From Caldilineaceae bacterium SB0664_bin_27 (lineage in GTDB: Bacteria; Chloroflexota; Anaerolineae; Caldilineales; Caldilineaceae): DNA of 38,827 bases. The notes under the pieces were generated by a model, which was given only the letters and a program-made list of their open reading frames with translations, was not told the DNA's origin and searched no databases. This document shows positions 1-7,509 of this stretch, piece after piece (positions within the stretch are counted from its first letter, which is position 1; every line of letters begins with the position of its first letter). The stretch lies in the NCBI GenBank assembly GCA_009838625.1, contig VXRG01000002.1, forward strand, positions 1-38,827. Direction: 5' to 3'. The position numbers and the translations under genes were made by a program.

Positions 1-81
1 CTGTTGGGGGGTTTATTTGGGGGGCGGGGTGGCCCGTCTGTGGTCATTCTTTCAAATATTCTGGTTGTTTAACACAATCGT

Positions 82-108
82 GGTCGGCCCTCAGGGGCCG
101 ACCTTTTT
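82..108 (+). terminator. Rho-independent terminator of an upstream gene
   Basis: A perfect 9-bp stem (82-90 with 95-103, GGTCGGCCC against GGGCCGACC) with a 4-nt loop is followed by five T. The T run lies on the right, so it works for + strand transcription entering from before base 1. In the minus direction the hairpin follows the small membrane gene directly but has no T tract. Confidence 0.75.
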
Positions 109-109
109 C

Positions 110-331
110 TTACCCACTAGCTAAGCGCCTGTCCATCTGTCGACTAAGGTCGTTGCGAGGGCGATGTAGAGCGCGGGCGGGAGCCGACCGCATTTGATTT
201 TTCTTGGATGGTACATCATTATCCTGTTTGTCGTTCGGTCGACGCGCGGCGCGGAGGCTAATCAGCAAAATCGCGACTGCCGCGAGCAGACCCAGCAGGA
301 GGACAAGCTGCAGAAAGTCAACAATCTCCAT
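110..331 (-). CDS. Small single-pass membrane protein, function unknown
   Basis: Predicted protein of about 73 residues. The first 30 residues form one hydrophobic helix rich in Leu, Ala, Val and Ile, followed by a basic, polar tail (RAARR, KK, RPRND), so the tail probably lies in the cytoplasm. I place the start at the second ATG (331) because an AAGGGG ribosome-binding site sits about 7 nt upstream of it; the ATG at 346 would add five residues and overlap that site. An extended -10 element (TGCTATACT, 387-395 on the minus strand) gives a plausible 48-nt leader. I do not recognise a family. The hydrophobic helix, ribosome site and promoter together support a real gene, but a chance ORF cannot be excluded. 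Confidence 0.4.
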   Translation of the reverse strand: MEIVDFLQLVLLLGLLAAVAILLISLRAARRPNDKQDNDVPSKKNQMRSAPARALHRPRNDLSRQMDRRLASG

Positions 332-386
332 TTCGATCCCCTTCATCGCTTTTCTGACAAACAGAGGGCGTACGACAATGAGGAAC

Positions 387-395
387 AGTATAGCA
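387..395 (-). promoter_or_regulatory. Extended -10 promoter for the small membrane gene
   Basis: On the minus strand the sequence TGCTATACT is an extended -10 element (TG-N-TATACT). No good -35 box lies 17 nt upstream, which fits extended -10 promoters. Transcription would start near 379. Confidence 0.4.
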
Positions 396-469
396 CCACA
401 ATTCAGGGTGTTGGGCTGGATTTTCGGCGAGTTTTGTCGCTGCAGGGGTGAAGAAAAACGCGTAGATAG

Positions 470-498
470 GGTTAACTGTCGAGTTAACCTGGGTTAAC
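470..498. repeat. Three GTTAAC palindromes, possible operator
   Basis: GTTAAC occurs at 471-476, 483-488 and 493-498, each flanked by G/C. The copies are 12 and 10 bp apart, about one helical turn. They lie between the 3' end of the DUF72 gene and the promoter of the small membrane gene, about 100 bp upstream of that promoter, where an activator could bind. Confidence 0.4.
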
Positions 499-511
499 AG
501 TCCAAGGCTGT

Positions 512-1390
512 TCAGAAAAGCGACATTTGACCGCCGTCCTCCTCTTCCTCAGACCGTCCATTTGTGGGATTCCAGTCGGGTAGGGGCAGATACTGGCCGA
601 TCCGGGCGCGCAGGCGGCGGACCGTTTCCGGCGCGTGGCCTTCGAAAGGGTTATGGACGTAACAGTAGACGTCTCTGCCGTCCTTCAACAGATCGGCGAT
701 GCGTTTGGCCCATTTGTCCAGCAGTTCGTCCTGGGGGCGCCGTATGATTTTGTCATCGGGCAGAGGGTCGCGGTCGTTGCCGATGAGACGCATATGGAGG
801 GTCTGGCGTGTGCCGACACTCTCTACGGCGGCCTGCCAGTTGGCAAAGGTATCGGGCTGGCCGGTGCGCTCTACGACGACGAAGCCGATCCCGCGATCGA
901 GCAGGAAGCGGGCAAAGGCAGTGGTCATGAGATCGAAGGCGCGGACTTCGACGGACAATGGTATCTCAGGCGCGCTGATTGCAAGGCTGTCAATATAGGC
1001 GGCGAGGCGGCGGCCATCGCTGGCGCGGGTAAAGGTCGCTGGGAACTGGATGAGGCCGGGAGCGGCGGCAGGGCCGAGCGAACGCAGGACTTCCAGATAG
1101 GCTGCCGTTGCCTGTTCCACATTGACCAGTCTCTTCTCGTGGGTGATCTCTCGAGGCGCTTTCAGTGAAAAGGTGAAACCTTCGGGCACGCTTTCGAGCC
1201 AGCGCAGTAGGGTCTTGGGCGCAGGCAGGGCGTAGAAGCTGGTATTGGCTTCGACGCTGTTGAACTGTTGGGCGTAAAAGCTGAGTTGCTGATCGGCCGG
1301 CGTTTGGGGACGGTAAAAGACGCCTCGCCAATCTGGGAAGCTCCAAGAGGAGGTGCCGACGCGCAGGGTGCCCGCTTTTTCAGCTCTCAT
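512..1390 (-). CDS. DUF72 (YecE-like) TIM-barrel family protein
   Basis: Member of the DUF72/YecE family, a TIM-barrel fold of unsettled biochemical role. The family opening RVGTSSWSFPDWRG is near the N-terminus, followed by the conserved stretch around FNSVEANTSFYALP and, late in the protein, VYCYVHNPFEGHAP. From the chosen start it is about 292 residues; an ATG at 1444 would add 18 residues with no family counterpart. A candidate promoter overlaps that upstream ATG (TAAAAT at 1443-1448 on the minus strand), which favours 1390. The C-terminus is an acidic linker (EEEED) ending exactly in QMSLF, which resembles the bacterial sliding-clamp-binding pentapeptide. Family membership is near certain; the cellular role is not known. 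Confidence 0.9.
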   Translation of the reverse strand: MRAEKAGTLRVGTSSWSFPDWRGVFYRPQTPADQQLSFYAQQFNSVEANTSFYALPAPKTLLRWLESVPEGFTFSLKAPREITHEKRLVNVEQATAAYLEVLRSLGPAAAPGLIQFPATFTRASDGRRLAAYIDSLAISAPEIPLSVEVRAFDLMTTAFARFLLDRGIGFVVVERTGQPDTFANWQAAVESVGTRQTLHMRLIGNDRDPLPDDKIIRRPQDELLDKWAKRIADLLKDGRDVYCYVHNPFEGHAPETVRRLRARIGQYLPLPDWNPTNGRSEEEEDGGQMSLF

Positions 1391-1442
1391 TGGCTTATTG
1401 TTCCGGGCAAAATTGCACACCGAGCGGCCGCAATGCAGCGCC

Positions 1443-1480
1443 ATTTTACAGACGCAATTCTGTTATGTGCAACATGCACA
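1443..1480 (-). promoter_or_regulatory. Candidate promoter and palindromic operator of the DUF72 gene
   Basis: On the minus strand TTGCAC (1472-1467) and TAAAAT (1448-1443) are 18 bp apart. The -35 box lies inside a perfect inverted repeat TGTGCA-N3-TGCACA at 1466-1480, so a repressor bound there would block the promoter. The -35 match is modest. Confidence 0.35.
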
Positions 1481-1771
1481 AAAACAAGATTTCAATTTCA
1501 TGCAGGATGGGCAGTGGATTTGGCGCCAGGGTCGAGTATCCTTTTGCGTAATCGCTGGCTTGTGAAACTTCTGAGGCGCCAGCGCCGCGCAAAGGGAGCG
1601 TGATGCTGTGTAAATCAGTGATGGAAGCACAGGCCCTTATGTTTTGATTGGCCCATCTGCGCCACGGAGTACGCGGACTGCAATCATAGCCAGGAAAGCG
1701 GCCGCCGCGGCATAAGTGGAGAAGGTGGGCAGTATTATTTCAGGTCTCACTTGAGGAAGGAGAACTTTTCG
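1481..1771. other. Intergenic region between DUF72 and amt
   Basis: About 290 bases with no convincing coding potential. It must hold the amt promoter, but I find no good sigma-70 boxes and no clear sigma-54 (GG-N10-GC) element. A strong ribosome-binding site (GAGGAAGGAGAA, 1753-1764) lies at its right end. Confidence 0.5.
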
Positions 1772-3109
1772 ATGTCCATGCTTGTACGTGCTATGAAACA
1801 CGGCTCGAAGTTGCGGGCGATACCGCTTGCCGTTCTTGGGCTGCTAGTCTTCGCCCCATCTGCATTCGCCCAGGATGCGGCGCCGTTCACGACGGATGAA
1901 GTCGCCTATTCGATTGACAACTTAATCCTGTTTGTTTCAGCGGTGCTGGTGCTGTTTATGCAGGCTGGCTTCGCGATGGTCGAGGCGGGTTTCAATTCGG
2001 CCAAGAATACCGTGAACATTATGTTCAAAAACATCATTGACCTGGCAAGTGGTGTTTTCTTCTATTTCCTGATTGGTTACAGCATCATGTACGGTGCACC
2101 GCTGCTCGGGGGATTCCTGGGGTTCAATGGGTTCGGAATCTCAATGGATACGCCGGAAGCGATGGCTGGCAATCTCAACCCCCAGGTTGACTTTCTGTTC
2201 CAGGTGGTCTTCGCAGCAACGGCAGCCACGATTGTGTCTGGCGCCGTAGCCGGTCGCATGAAGATATCGGGCTACTTGATCTACAGCATTATCCTCACCG
2301 CCATTATCTACCCTGTAAGCGGCTATTGGAAATGGGGTGGAGGCTGGTTGGACCAGATGGGGTTCTATGATTTTGCCGGTTCGTTGGTAGTTCATGCCGT
2401 GGGTGGTTTCGCTGCTCTGGCCGCTGTCATCGTGCTCGGTCCGCGTATTGGGCGCTTCGGCGGCGGTTCGACCAATCCGCTGCCGCCCAGCAACATGGCG
2501 ATGGCTGCACTGGGCGTCTTCATTCTGTGGGTTGGCTGGTACGGCTTCAATCCGGGTAGCCAGCTTGCCTTCACGGGTGCGGTCAATACGGATGCGGTCA
2601 TGCTGATCGCGACCAACACTACACTGGCAGCCGCAACAGGAACATTGCTGGCAATGGTCTATGGCTGGGTCAAGACGGGCAAGCCGAACCTGAGCTACAC
2701 GCTTAACGGTGCCCTGGGCGGTCTGGTCGGCATTACGGCAAATTGTGATTCGGTCATCAACGTCGAGGCGCTGATCATAGGCGCTGTGGCCGGCGTGCTG
2801 GTGTGCGTAGGCATGGAGGCGCTGGAGAACTTCAAGATCGACGACGCGGTCGGCGCCTGGCCGGTACACGGACTGTGCGGCATCTGGGGTGGGATTGCTA
2901 CTGGCATCTTCGGTGGCCACCCTATTGTTGCTCAGATTGTGGGTTCGATCGCGATTCCGGTGTGGGCTTTCGTGGCCGGGTATATACTTTTCACGGTCAT
3001 CAAGGCGCTGGGCGTGCTGCGAGTTTCTCCGGAAGAGGAGCAGGCAGGTCTGGACCTTTCCGAGCACGGTGTTGGCGCCTATCACCTGGTCGGCGAGGAG
3101 ACGGGCTGA
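1772..3109 (+). CDS. amt: Ammonium transporter, Amt/MEP/Rh family
   Basis: Integral inner-membrane channel that takes up ammonium. The 445-residue protein has a signal-like N-terminus ending in AFA (about residue 33) and then about 11 membrane helices, the usual Amt plan. The twin pore histidines are visible: His208 in SLVVHAVGG and His366 in WPVHGLCGIWGG. Other family signatures include FKNIID, GWYGFNPGS and LNGALGGLVGITA. I start at ATG 1772 because GAGGAAGGAGAA lies 8 nt upstream; a TTG at 1751 precedes that site and is unlikely. No glnK/P-II gene is adjacent, so regulation by a linked P-II protein is not seen here. A strong terminator follows at 3221. Confidence 0.97.
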   Translation: MSMLVRAMKHGSKLRAIPLAVLGLLVFAPSAFAQDAAPFTTDEVAYSIDNLILFVSAVLVLFMQAGFAMVEAGFNSAKNTVNIMFKNIIDLASGVFFYFLIGYSIMYGAPLLGGFLGFNGFGISMDTPEAMAGNLNPQVDFLFQVVFAATAATIVSGAVAGRMKISGYLIYSIILTAIIYPVSGYWKWGGGWLDQMGFYDFAGSLVVHAVGGFAALAAVIVLGPRIGRFGGGSTNPLPPSNMAMAALGVFILWVGWYGFNPGSQLAFTGAVNTDAVMLIATNTTLAAATGTLLAMVYGWVKTGKPNLSYTLNGALGGLVGITANCDSVINVEALIIGAVAGVLVCVGMEALENFKIDDAVGAWPVHGLCGIWGGIATGIFGGHPIVAQIVGSIAIPVWAFVAGYILFTVIKALGVLRVSPEEEQAGLDLSEHGVGAYHLVGEETG

Positions 3110-3220
3110 GCCGCTCTTATTCGGAGGAGGATTTAGTTCTCCGGCCGATGCTCAGTTCCAAGTGAATTCGAGGCGGAAGAAGGTTTCGCTTCAAATAGTC
3201 GATTAGAATACTGACAGGGT

Positions 3221-3266
3221 GCGTCCCTCTCGTAAAGCACGCATAACGAGAGGGACGCTTTCTTGT
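3221..3266 (+). terminator. Rho-independent terminator after amt
   Basis: A perfect 13-bp stem (3221-3233 with 3246-3258, GCGTCCCTCTCGT and its complement), a 12-nt loop and a T-rich tail TTTCTTGT. It isolates amt from the locus that follows. Confidence 0.85.
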
Positions 3267-3310
3267 CTGAGACCCAATTTGATAGGCGCTGCGCTGAAGA
3301 ACGATCTTGC

Positions 3311-3373
3311 TTACCGACGACCGGTAAGTGCGCGAAATCCAAGCGTTGACATAGGTCTTTCACCTAGTATAAT
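3311..3373 (+). promoter_or_regulatory. Near-consensus sigma-70 promoter of the accessory locus
   Basis: TTGACA (3346-3351), a 16-bp spacer and TATAAT (3368-3373): both boxes match consensus perfectly. Transcription should start near 3380, leaving a leader of about 200 nt before the first gene at 3584. A short inverted repeat TTACCG-N5-CGGTAA (3311-3327) sits just upstream of the -35 box and could be a regulator site. The 3374-3583 leader has no ORF I would support. Confidence 0.8.
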
Positions 3374-3583
3374 CACACACCAGCTGAGTTTCCCTGATCC
3401 CACACATGTGCCGCGACAGTAGCGGACTGAATTACTCTCGCTGGAAGTTAAAGCATAGACAGTTTTCCCTCCCGCGTGGCTGCGCCAGTCTACTCATAAA
3501 CCCTCTACAAGGCTGATGACAACCGCTCTCTGACTGATTCACAGGGAACCTACACAGAAACAACCGAGTAGGAAGGAAGCCTT

Positions 3584-4198
3584 ATGAAGAAACAGACAGT
3601 GATACGCAACAGCTTCGGCGTGGGTCAGGAAGGCTGGCATTCATACGATTACCACGGCGAAATCGTGTCGGGCGCGGGCATATTCGTACTGACGACGTGG
3701 CAGAAGGCGGGGGGCGTCGACGGCGGGGGCTGCGTCTGGGCCGACCAGTCGCGCTGGAGCACCGATGTGCCGGAGAGACCGATTTCGATTCTGGCGCTGA
3801 TTCACTACCGAAACTGGGTCGGGCTGGGCCCTATCGACCTGAGAGGGTGCGAGGTATCGGTCTATCTGAGGGGTGACAACCTGCGACTCTATGGAGCGGA
3901 GTGCTACTTCTGGGTGCATGCCCCTGGCGTTCGCTGGCACTTTTCGAGCAACCCCGTCCCGATCGCTGAGGGGCATTGGGCGGGGGAGCCGAGCAAGTTT
4001 CTTCTGGAGAACGATGAATCGCTGTGGCATCGCAGCTATAGCAACGATAAGTTCTGGCACCGCAGCTATCCGGAAGGCGGGCCGCGACTCGACAGCGTGC
4101 TGGGAGACGCGCACAGCTATGGCTTTTCCTTTATCGGATTCAGCAGTGAGGTCCAGGGAAGATTGTCGATGGCGGAGTTCGAGATACTGACTGGCTGA
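3584..4198 (+). CDS. Uncharacterised beta-sandwich-like protein
   Basis: A 204-residue soluble protein with no signal peptide, rich in Trp, Gly, Tyr and Ser. The alternation of short polar and aromatic strands (ILALIHYRNW, CEVSVYLRGDNL, ECYFWVHAPGVRWHF) and the C-terminal AEFEILTG resemble concanavalin-like or jelly-roll carbohydrate-binding domains; this is a fold guess from sequence style, not a recognised family. A near-repeat, LWHRSYSNDKFWHRSYPEGG, is visible around residues 146-165. Start ATG 3584 has a clear AGGAAGGA ribosome site. It is the first gene after the strong promoter and precedes two beta-propeller paralogues, so a role in binding the same saccharide is plausible. Confidence 0.75.
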   Translation: MKKQTVIRNSFGVGQEGWHSYDYHGEIVSGAGIFVLTTWQKAGGVDGGGCVWADQSRWSTDVPERPISILALIHYRNWVGLGPIDLRGCEVSVYLRGDNLRLYGAECYFWVHAPGVRWHFSSNPVPIAEGHWAGEPSKFLLENDESLWHRSYSNDKFWHRSYPEGGPRLDSVLGDAHSYGFSFIGFSSEVQGRLSMAEFEILTG

Positions 4199-4271
4199 CA
4201 GTTGAAAGAGGGTTGGCAAGCTGGGAGCAATTTGAAATTGCGAGGGGTGCCAGATGGAGGTTAGAAGCGAT

Positions 4272-5864
4272 ATGAACGAGCCAAGAGGCGAAGGCAGCGT
4301 CCCAATAGAGATTGGGTCGCGCCTCGAGTTAATGGTTGATGATTTCCTGATCGCGCGGTTGAGCGGCGGCGCGGTATTGTGCCTGAACCGACCTGTGGCG
4401 CGCGAGGTGTCGTTGGTGACCGATCGCCCCTGGGAAGGGAATGCCTGCACTTCGTTTGCGATCTTTCAGGACGACGACATCTACCGAATGTACTATCTCG
4501 GCCGACAGTTCATTACGACGGAGGCGGGACTTAATGAGGCGCCGCACCCGGACTTTGTCTGCTACGCCGAAAGCAGGGATGGCATTAGTTGGGAGAGGCC
4601 GGATATTGGACTGGTCGAGTTCAATGGCTCGAGCAAGAACAATATCATTCTCAGTAGCGAGGACAGCGTCTGTCCGGTGCGTGCGTTTGCCCCCTTCAAG
4701 GATACAAACCCGGCTGTTGCGGCTGACGCTCGCTACAAGGCGTGGGCGGTACGCATTCCGCGTCTGGATGGTTCTGCGCCGCGGCCGGGGCACAGCCCTG
4801 AGGTGCCGGATGGTCTGCATGCTCTGAAATCGGCCGACGGGATTCAGTGGACTTCGATATGCGACGGGCCGGTGATAGCCGATGGCCTGCTTGACTCGCA
4901 GAACCTGGCCTTCTGGGATTCCGTACGCGGGAAGTATCGCGACTACCATCGTAACGAATTTCGGATCGAGAGGACAGGTGAAGAACCATATAGCGCCCGG
5001 GTGAGAGCGGGGGGCCCTGGAGCCGGTGTGCGCGGTTCCCGCTATGGCCGTGATCTGCGTACGGCGACGTCGAGCGACTTTGTCAACTGGAGTGAACCGG
5101 AGTACGTGGACTATACGCAGGGCCGTGTCGACGAGATATACAACAACGCGATTGTTCCCTATTTTCGTGCGCCGCACATCTTCGTGGGATTTCCGACCCG
5201 ATACATTGATGATGGCTGGTCGGAGGCGGTTGAAGACCTGCCTGAATTGGCAGAACGCCGGTTACGGGCTGGGGTCAGCGAACGGTACGGTAGCGCTCTG
5301 ACCGACGCCATGTTTATGAGCAGCCGCGACGGTCACACTTTCAATTTGTGGCAGGAATCATTTATCAGGCCGGGTTTGCGACCTCAGGACAGCTGGGTCT
5401 ACGGTGACGCCTTTCCAGGTTGGGGCATCGTGACGACTCCCTCCCCTTATGACGGGGCGCCGGACGAACTGTCAATCTACGTGTCGGAGGGATACTGGAG
5501 GGGAGAGAGTATGAACCTGCGGCGATATACGCTGCGGGTCGATGGATTCGCGTCGGTGCAAGCGCCACTCAGCGGAGGAGAGCTGGTAACGAGGCCGCTG
5601 ATCTTTGCTGGCAACTGCTTGCAGGTCAACTTTTCCGCTTCGGCAGCCGGGAGCGTTCAAGTGGAAATACTGCGAGACCAGATGGACGAATCGGTCGCAG
5701 GGTTCAGCCTCGACGATTGTGTCGAATTGCTGGGGGATGACATCGAGCGTGTCGTTCGCTGGACAGACGGATGCGACTTGAGCAGTCTGGAGGGCGTACC
5801 CGTTCGACTCCGCTTTGTATTGCGCGACGCAGACTTGTACGCTTTTCAGTTTGCCAGGAAGTGA
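4272..5864 (+). CDS. Beta-propeller glycoside-hydrolase-like protein, copy 1
   Basis: About 530 residues, cytoplasmic (no signal peptide). Repeated propeller-blade motifs are visible: YRMYYLGRQF, YAESRDGISWERPDIGL, LKSADGIQW, DLRTATSSDFVNWSEPEYV and MSSRDGHTFNLW. Such SxDGxxW/FxxW blades are typical of GH32/GH43/GH130-type five-bladed propellers. The last 120 residues form a separate beta-sandwich (YTLRVDGFASVQAP to the C-terminal FVLRDADLYAF). I chose ATG 4272 because GGAGG lies 11 nt upstream and the start then matches the downstream paralogue; ATG 4254 would add six residues. It is 18 nt from copy 2. Homologous proteins are common in planctomycetes and Chloroflexota and mostly carry only putative hydrolase labels. 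Substrate unknown. Confidence 0.8.
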   Translation: MNEPRGEGSVPIEIGSRLELMVDDFLIARLSGGAVLCLNRPVAREVSLVTDRPWEGNACTSFAIFQDDDIYRMYYLGRQFITTEAGLNEAPHPDFVCYAESRDGISWERPDIGLVEFNGSSKNNIILSSEDSVCPVRAFAPFKDTNPAVAADARYKAWAVRIPRLDGSAPRPGHSPEVPDGLHALKSADGIQWTSICDGPVIADGLLDSQNLAFWDSVRGKYRDYHRNEFRIERTGEEPYSARVRAGGPGAGVRGSRYGRDLRTATSSDFVNWSEPEYVDYTQGRVDEIYNNAIVPYFRAPHIFVGFPTRYIDDGWSEAVEDLPELAERRLRAGVSERYGSALTDAMFMSSRDGHTFNLWQESFIRPGLRPQDSWVYGDAFPGWGIVTTPSPYDGAPDELSIYVSEGYWRGESMNLRRYTLRVDGFASVQAPLSGGELVTRPLIFAGNCLQVNFSASAAGSVQVEILRDQMDESVAGFSLDDCVELLGDDIERVVRWTDGCDLSSLEGVPVRLRFVLRDADLYAFQFARK

Positions 5865-5882
5865 TTTGGTAAGGAAACAGAC

Positions 5883-7469
5883 ATGACTATTGCCAACTCG
5901 AACGAAGGCGAAATTCCTGTCAACATCGGTTCGCGCCTGGAGTTGATGGTGGACGATCATCTCTTGGCGAGGTTAGGAGGAGGCGCCCGGCGGCGCTTGA
6001 ACAGACCGGTTCCTCGGGATATTGCGTTGCCGTTGGACGCACCATGGGAGGGCAATGCATGTGGGGGATTTGCGGTTTTTGAGGACGGCGGCCGCTATCG
6101 CATGTACTACCGAGGGCAGAATTTTGAGTACGATGGAAAGGAGCTGGGTACTCCGGGCGGCAAGTATATCTGCTATGCCGAGAGTGCCGATGGCATCAAC
6201 TGGGAGAGGCCGGAGCTGGGCCAGGTCGAGTTCGATGGCTCGAAGAAGAACAACATTCTGCTGAATGCAAGTGAGATTCTGAACGGAATGTTCTCACCGT
6301 TCAGAGACGGGAATCCTGCGTGCGCGGAGGAGACCCGCTACAAAGCGTTTTCTTTGATGCAGCGCGGGGACGAGAGAGGGCTGTGGGCTTACGGATCGCC
6401 GGACGGTATCCATTGGTCGCCAATGAGCGATGGGCCGGTCATTACCAGGGGGCTACTGGACACGCAGAATTTGGCGTTTTGGGACGGAGTACGCGGCGAG
6501 TATCGGGCCTACCATCGCAATGAGTTCAGGCTGCCGCAGACGGGTGAAGAGCCTTACGGGGCTCATCCGGTTCAAGCAGATACAGATGCCGGCAGGGCGG
6601 TGTCGCAAGGGGTTGCTGGCGGGGATGGGAGCGGATTGCGCGGTTCTCGCTACGGTAGGGACATTCTTACGGCTACTTCCACCGATTTCGTCCACTGGAC
6701 TGATTCGGTATATGTCAACTACAGCGAGGGCCGACACAGCGAATTGTACACGAATCAGGTCACGCCCTACTACCGGGCACCGCACCTTTTTCTCGGCTTC
6801 CCGACTCGTTATGTCGAGCACGCGTGGTCGGAGGAACTGGAGGCGTTGCCGGAAGTGGAACATCGCCGCATGCGCGCCGCGATCAGCGAGCGTTATGGCA
6901 CGGCGTTGACCGACGGCATGTTCATGAGCAGCCGCGACGGTTACAGCTTCAACCTGTGGCCAGATTCTTTCATCCGACCGGGGCTGCGGCCTCGCGACAA
7001 CTGGACTTATGGGGACAATTTTCAGAATTGGGGAATCGTGGTGACGCCTTCCACGATCGCCGGCGCGCCTGAGGAATTGTCCTTTTATGTGCGGGAAGGC
7101 TATTGGCGGGACGGGGCAAGCGCCTTGCGGCGCTACACGTTGCGGGTGGACGGATTTGCTTCGGTTCAGGCGCCGCTGGAAGGCGGGGAACTGGTCACGA
7201 AACCGCTCGTCTTTGCAGGCCGCGAACTGGTACTCAACTTTTCGGCTTCGGCGGCCGGCAGCCTCCGCGTAGAACTGCTGCGGGATCAGATGAACGACCC
7301 GGTCGAGGGGTTCAGTCTCGAAGAGTGCGTTGAGGTGCTGGGAGACGATCTGGAGCGAGTTTTACGCTGGCGGGACGGCCGCGAACTGGGCGGTCTGGCC
7401 GGGACGCCGGTCCGCCTGCGCTTTGTACTGAGAGATGCTGAGCTCTTTTCCTTCCGTTTTCGAGAGTGA
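5883..7469 (+). CDS. Beta-propeller glycoside-hydrolase-like protein, copy 2
   Basis: 528 residues, clearly a tandem paralogue of the preceding gene: the same opening (IGSRLELMVDD), the same blades (YRMYYRGQNF, YAESADGINWERPELG, SSRDGYSFNLW) and the same C-terminal domain with GFASVQAPLEGGELVTKPL. An insertion around residues 223-245 (rich in Asp, Gly and Ala) separates the copies. No signal peptide, so it probably acts in the cytoplasm on imported oligosaccharide. Divergence is spread along the length, suggesting an old duplication with distinct specificities. Enzymatic activity is inferred from fold only; I cannot name the catalytic carboxylates with confidence. Confidence 0.8.
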   Translation: MTIANSNEGEIPVNIGSRLELMVDDHLLARLGGGARRRLNRPVPRDIALPLDAPWEGNACGGFAVFEDGGRYRMYYRGQNFEYDGKELGTPGGKYICYAESADGINWERPELGQVEFDGSKKNNILLNASEILNGMFSPFRDGNPACAEETRYKAFSLMQRGDERGLWAYGSPDGIHWSPMSDGPVITRGLLDTQNLAFWDGVRGEYRAYHRNEFRLPQTGEEPYGAHPVQADTDAGRAVSQGVAGGDGSGLRGSRYGRDILTATSTDFVHWTDSVYVNYSEGRHSELYTNQVTPYYRAPHLFLGFPTRYVEHAWSEELEALPEVEHRRMRAAISERYGTALTDGMFMSSRDGYSFNLWPDSFIRPGLRPRDNWTYGDNFQNWGIVVTPSTIAGAPEELSFYVREGYWRDGASALRRYTLRVDGFASVQAPLEGGELVTKPLVFAGRELVLNFSASAAGSLRVELLRDQMNDPVEGFSLEECVEVLGDDLERVLRWRDGRELGGLAGTPVRLRFVLRDAELFSFRFRE

Positions 7470-7509
7470 CGGGTTGATGGATTTAACTTAAGACAAGGGG
7501 TTGCGTAAC

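Noticed and set aside
2141..3085. A 314-codon open frame opposite amt
   Set aside because: Antisense shadow of a clear transporter gene, with low-complexity His/Arg/Asp-rich translation and no ribosome site.
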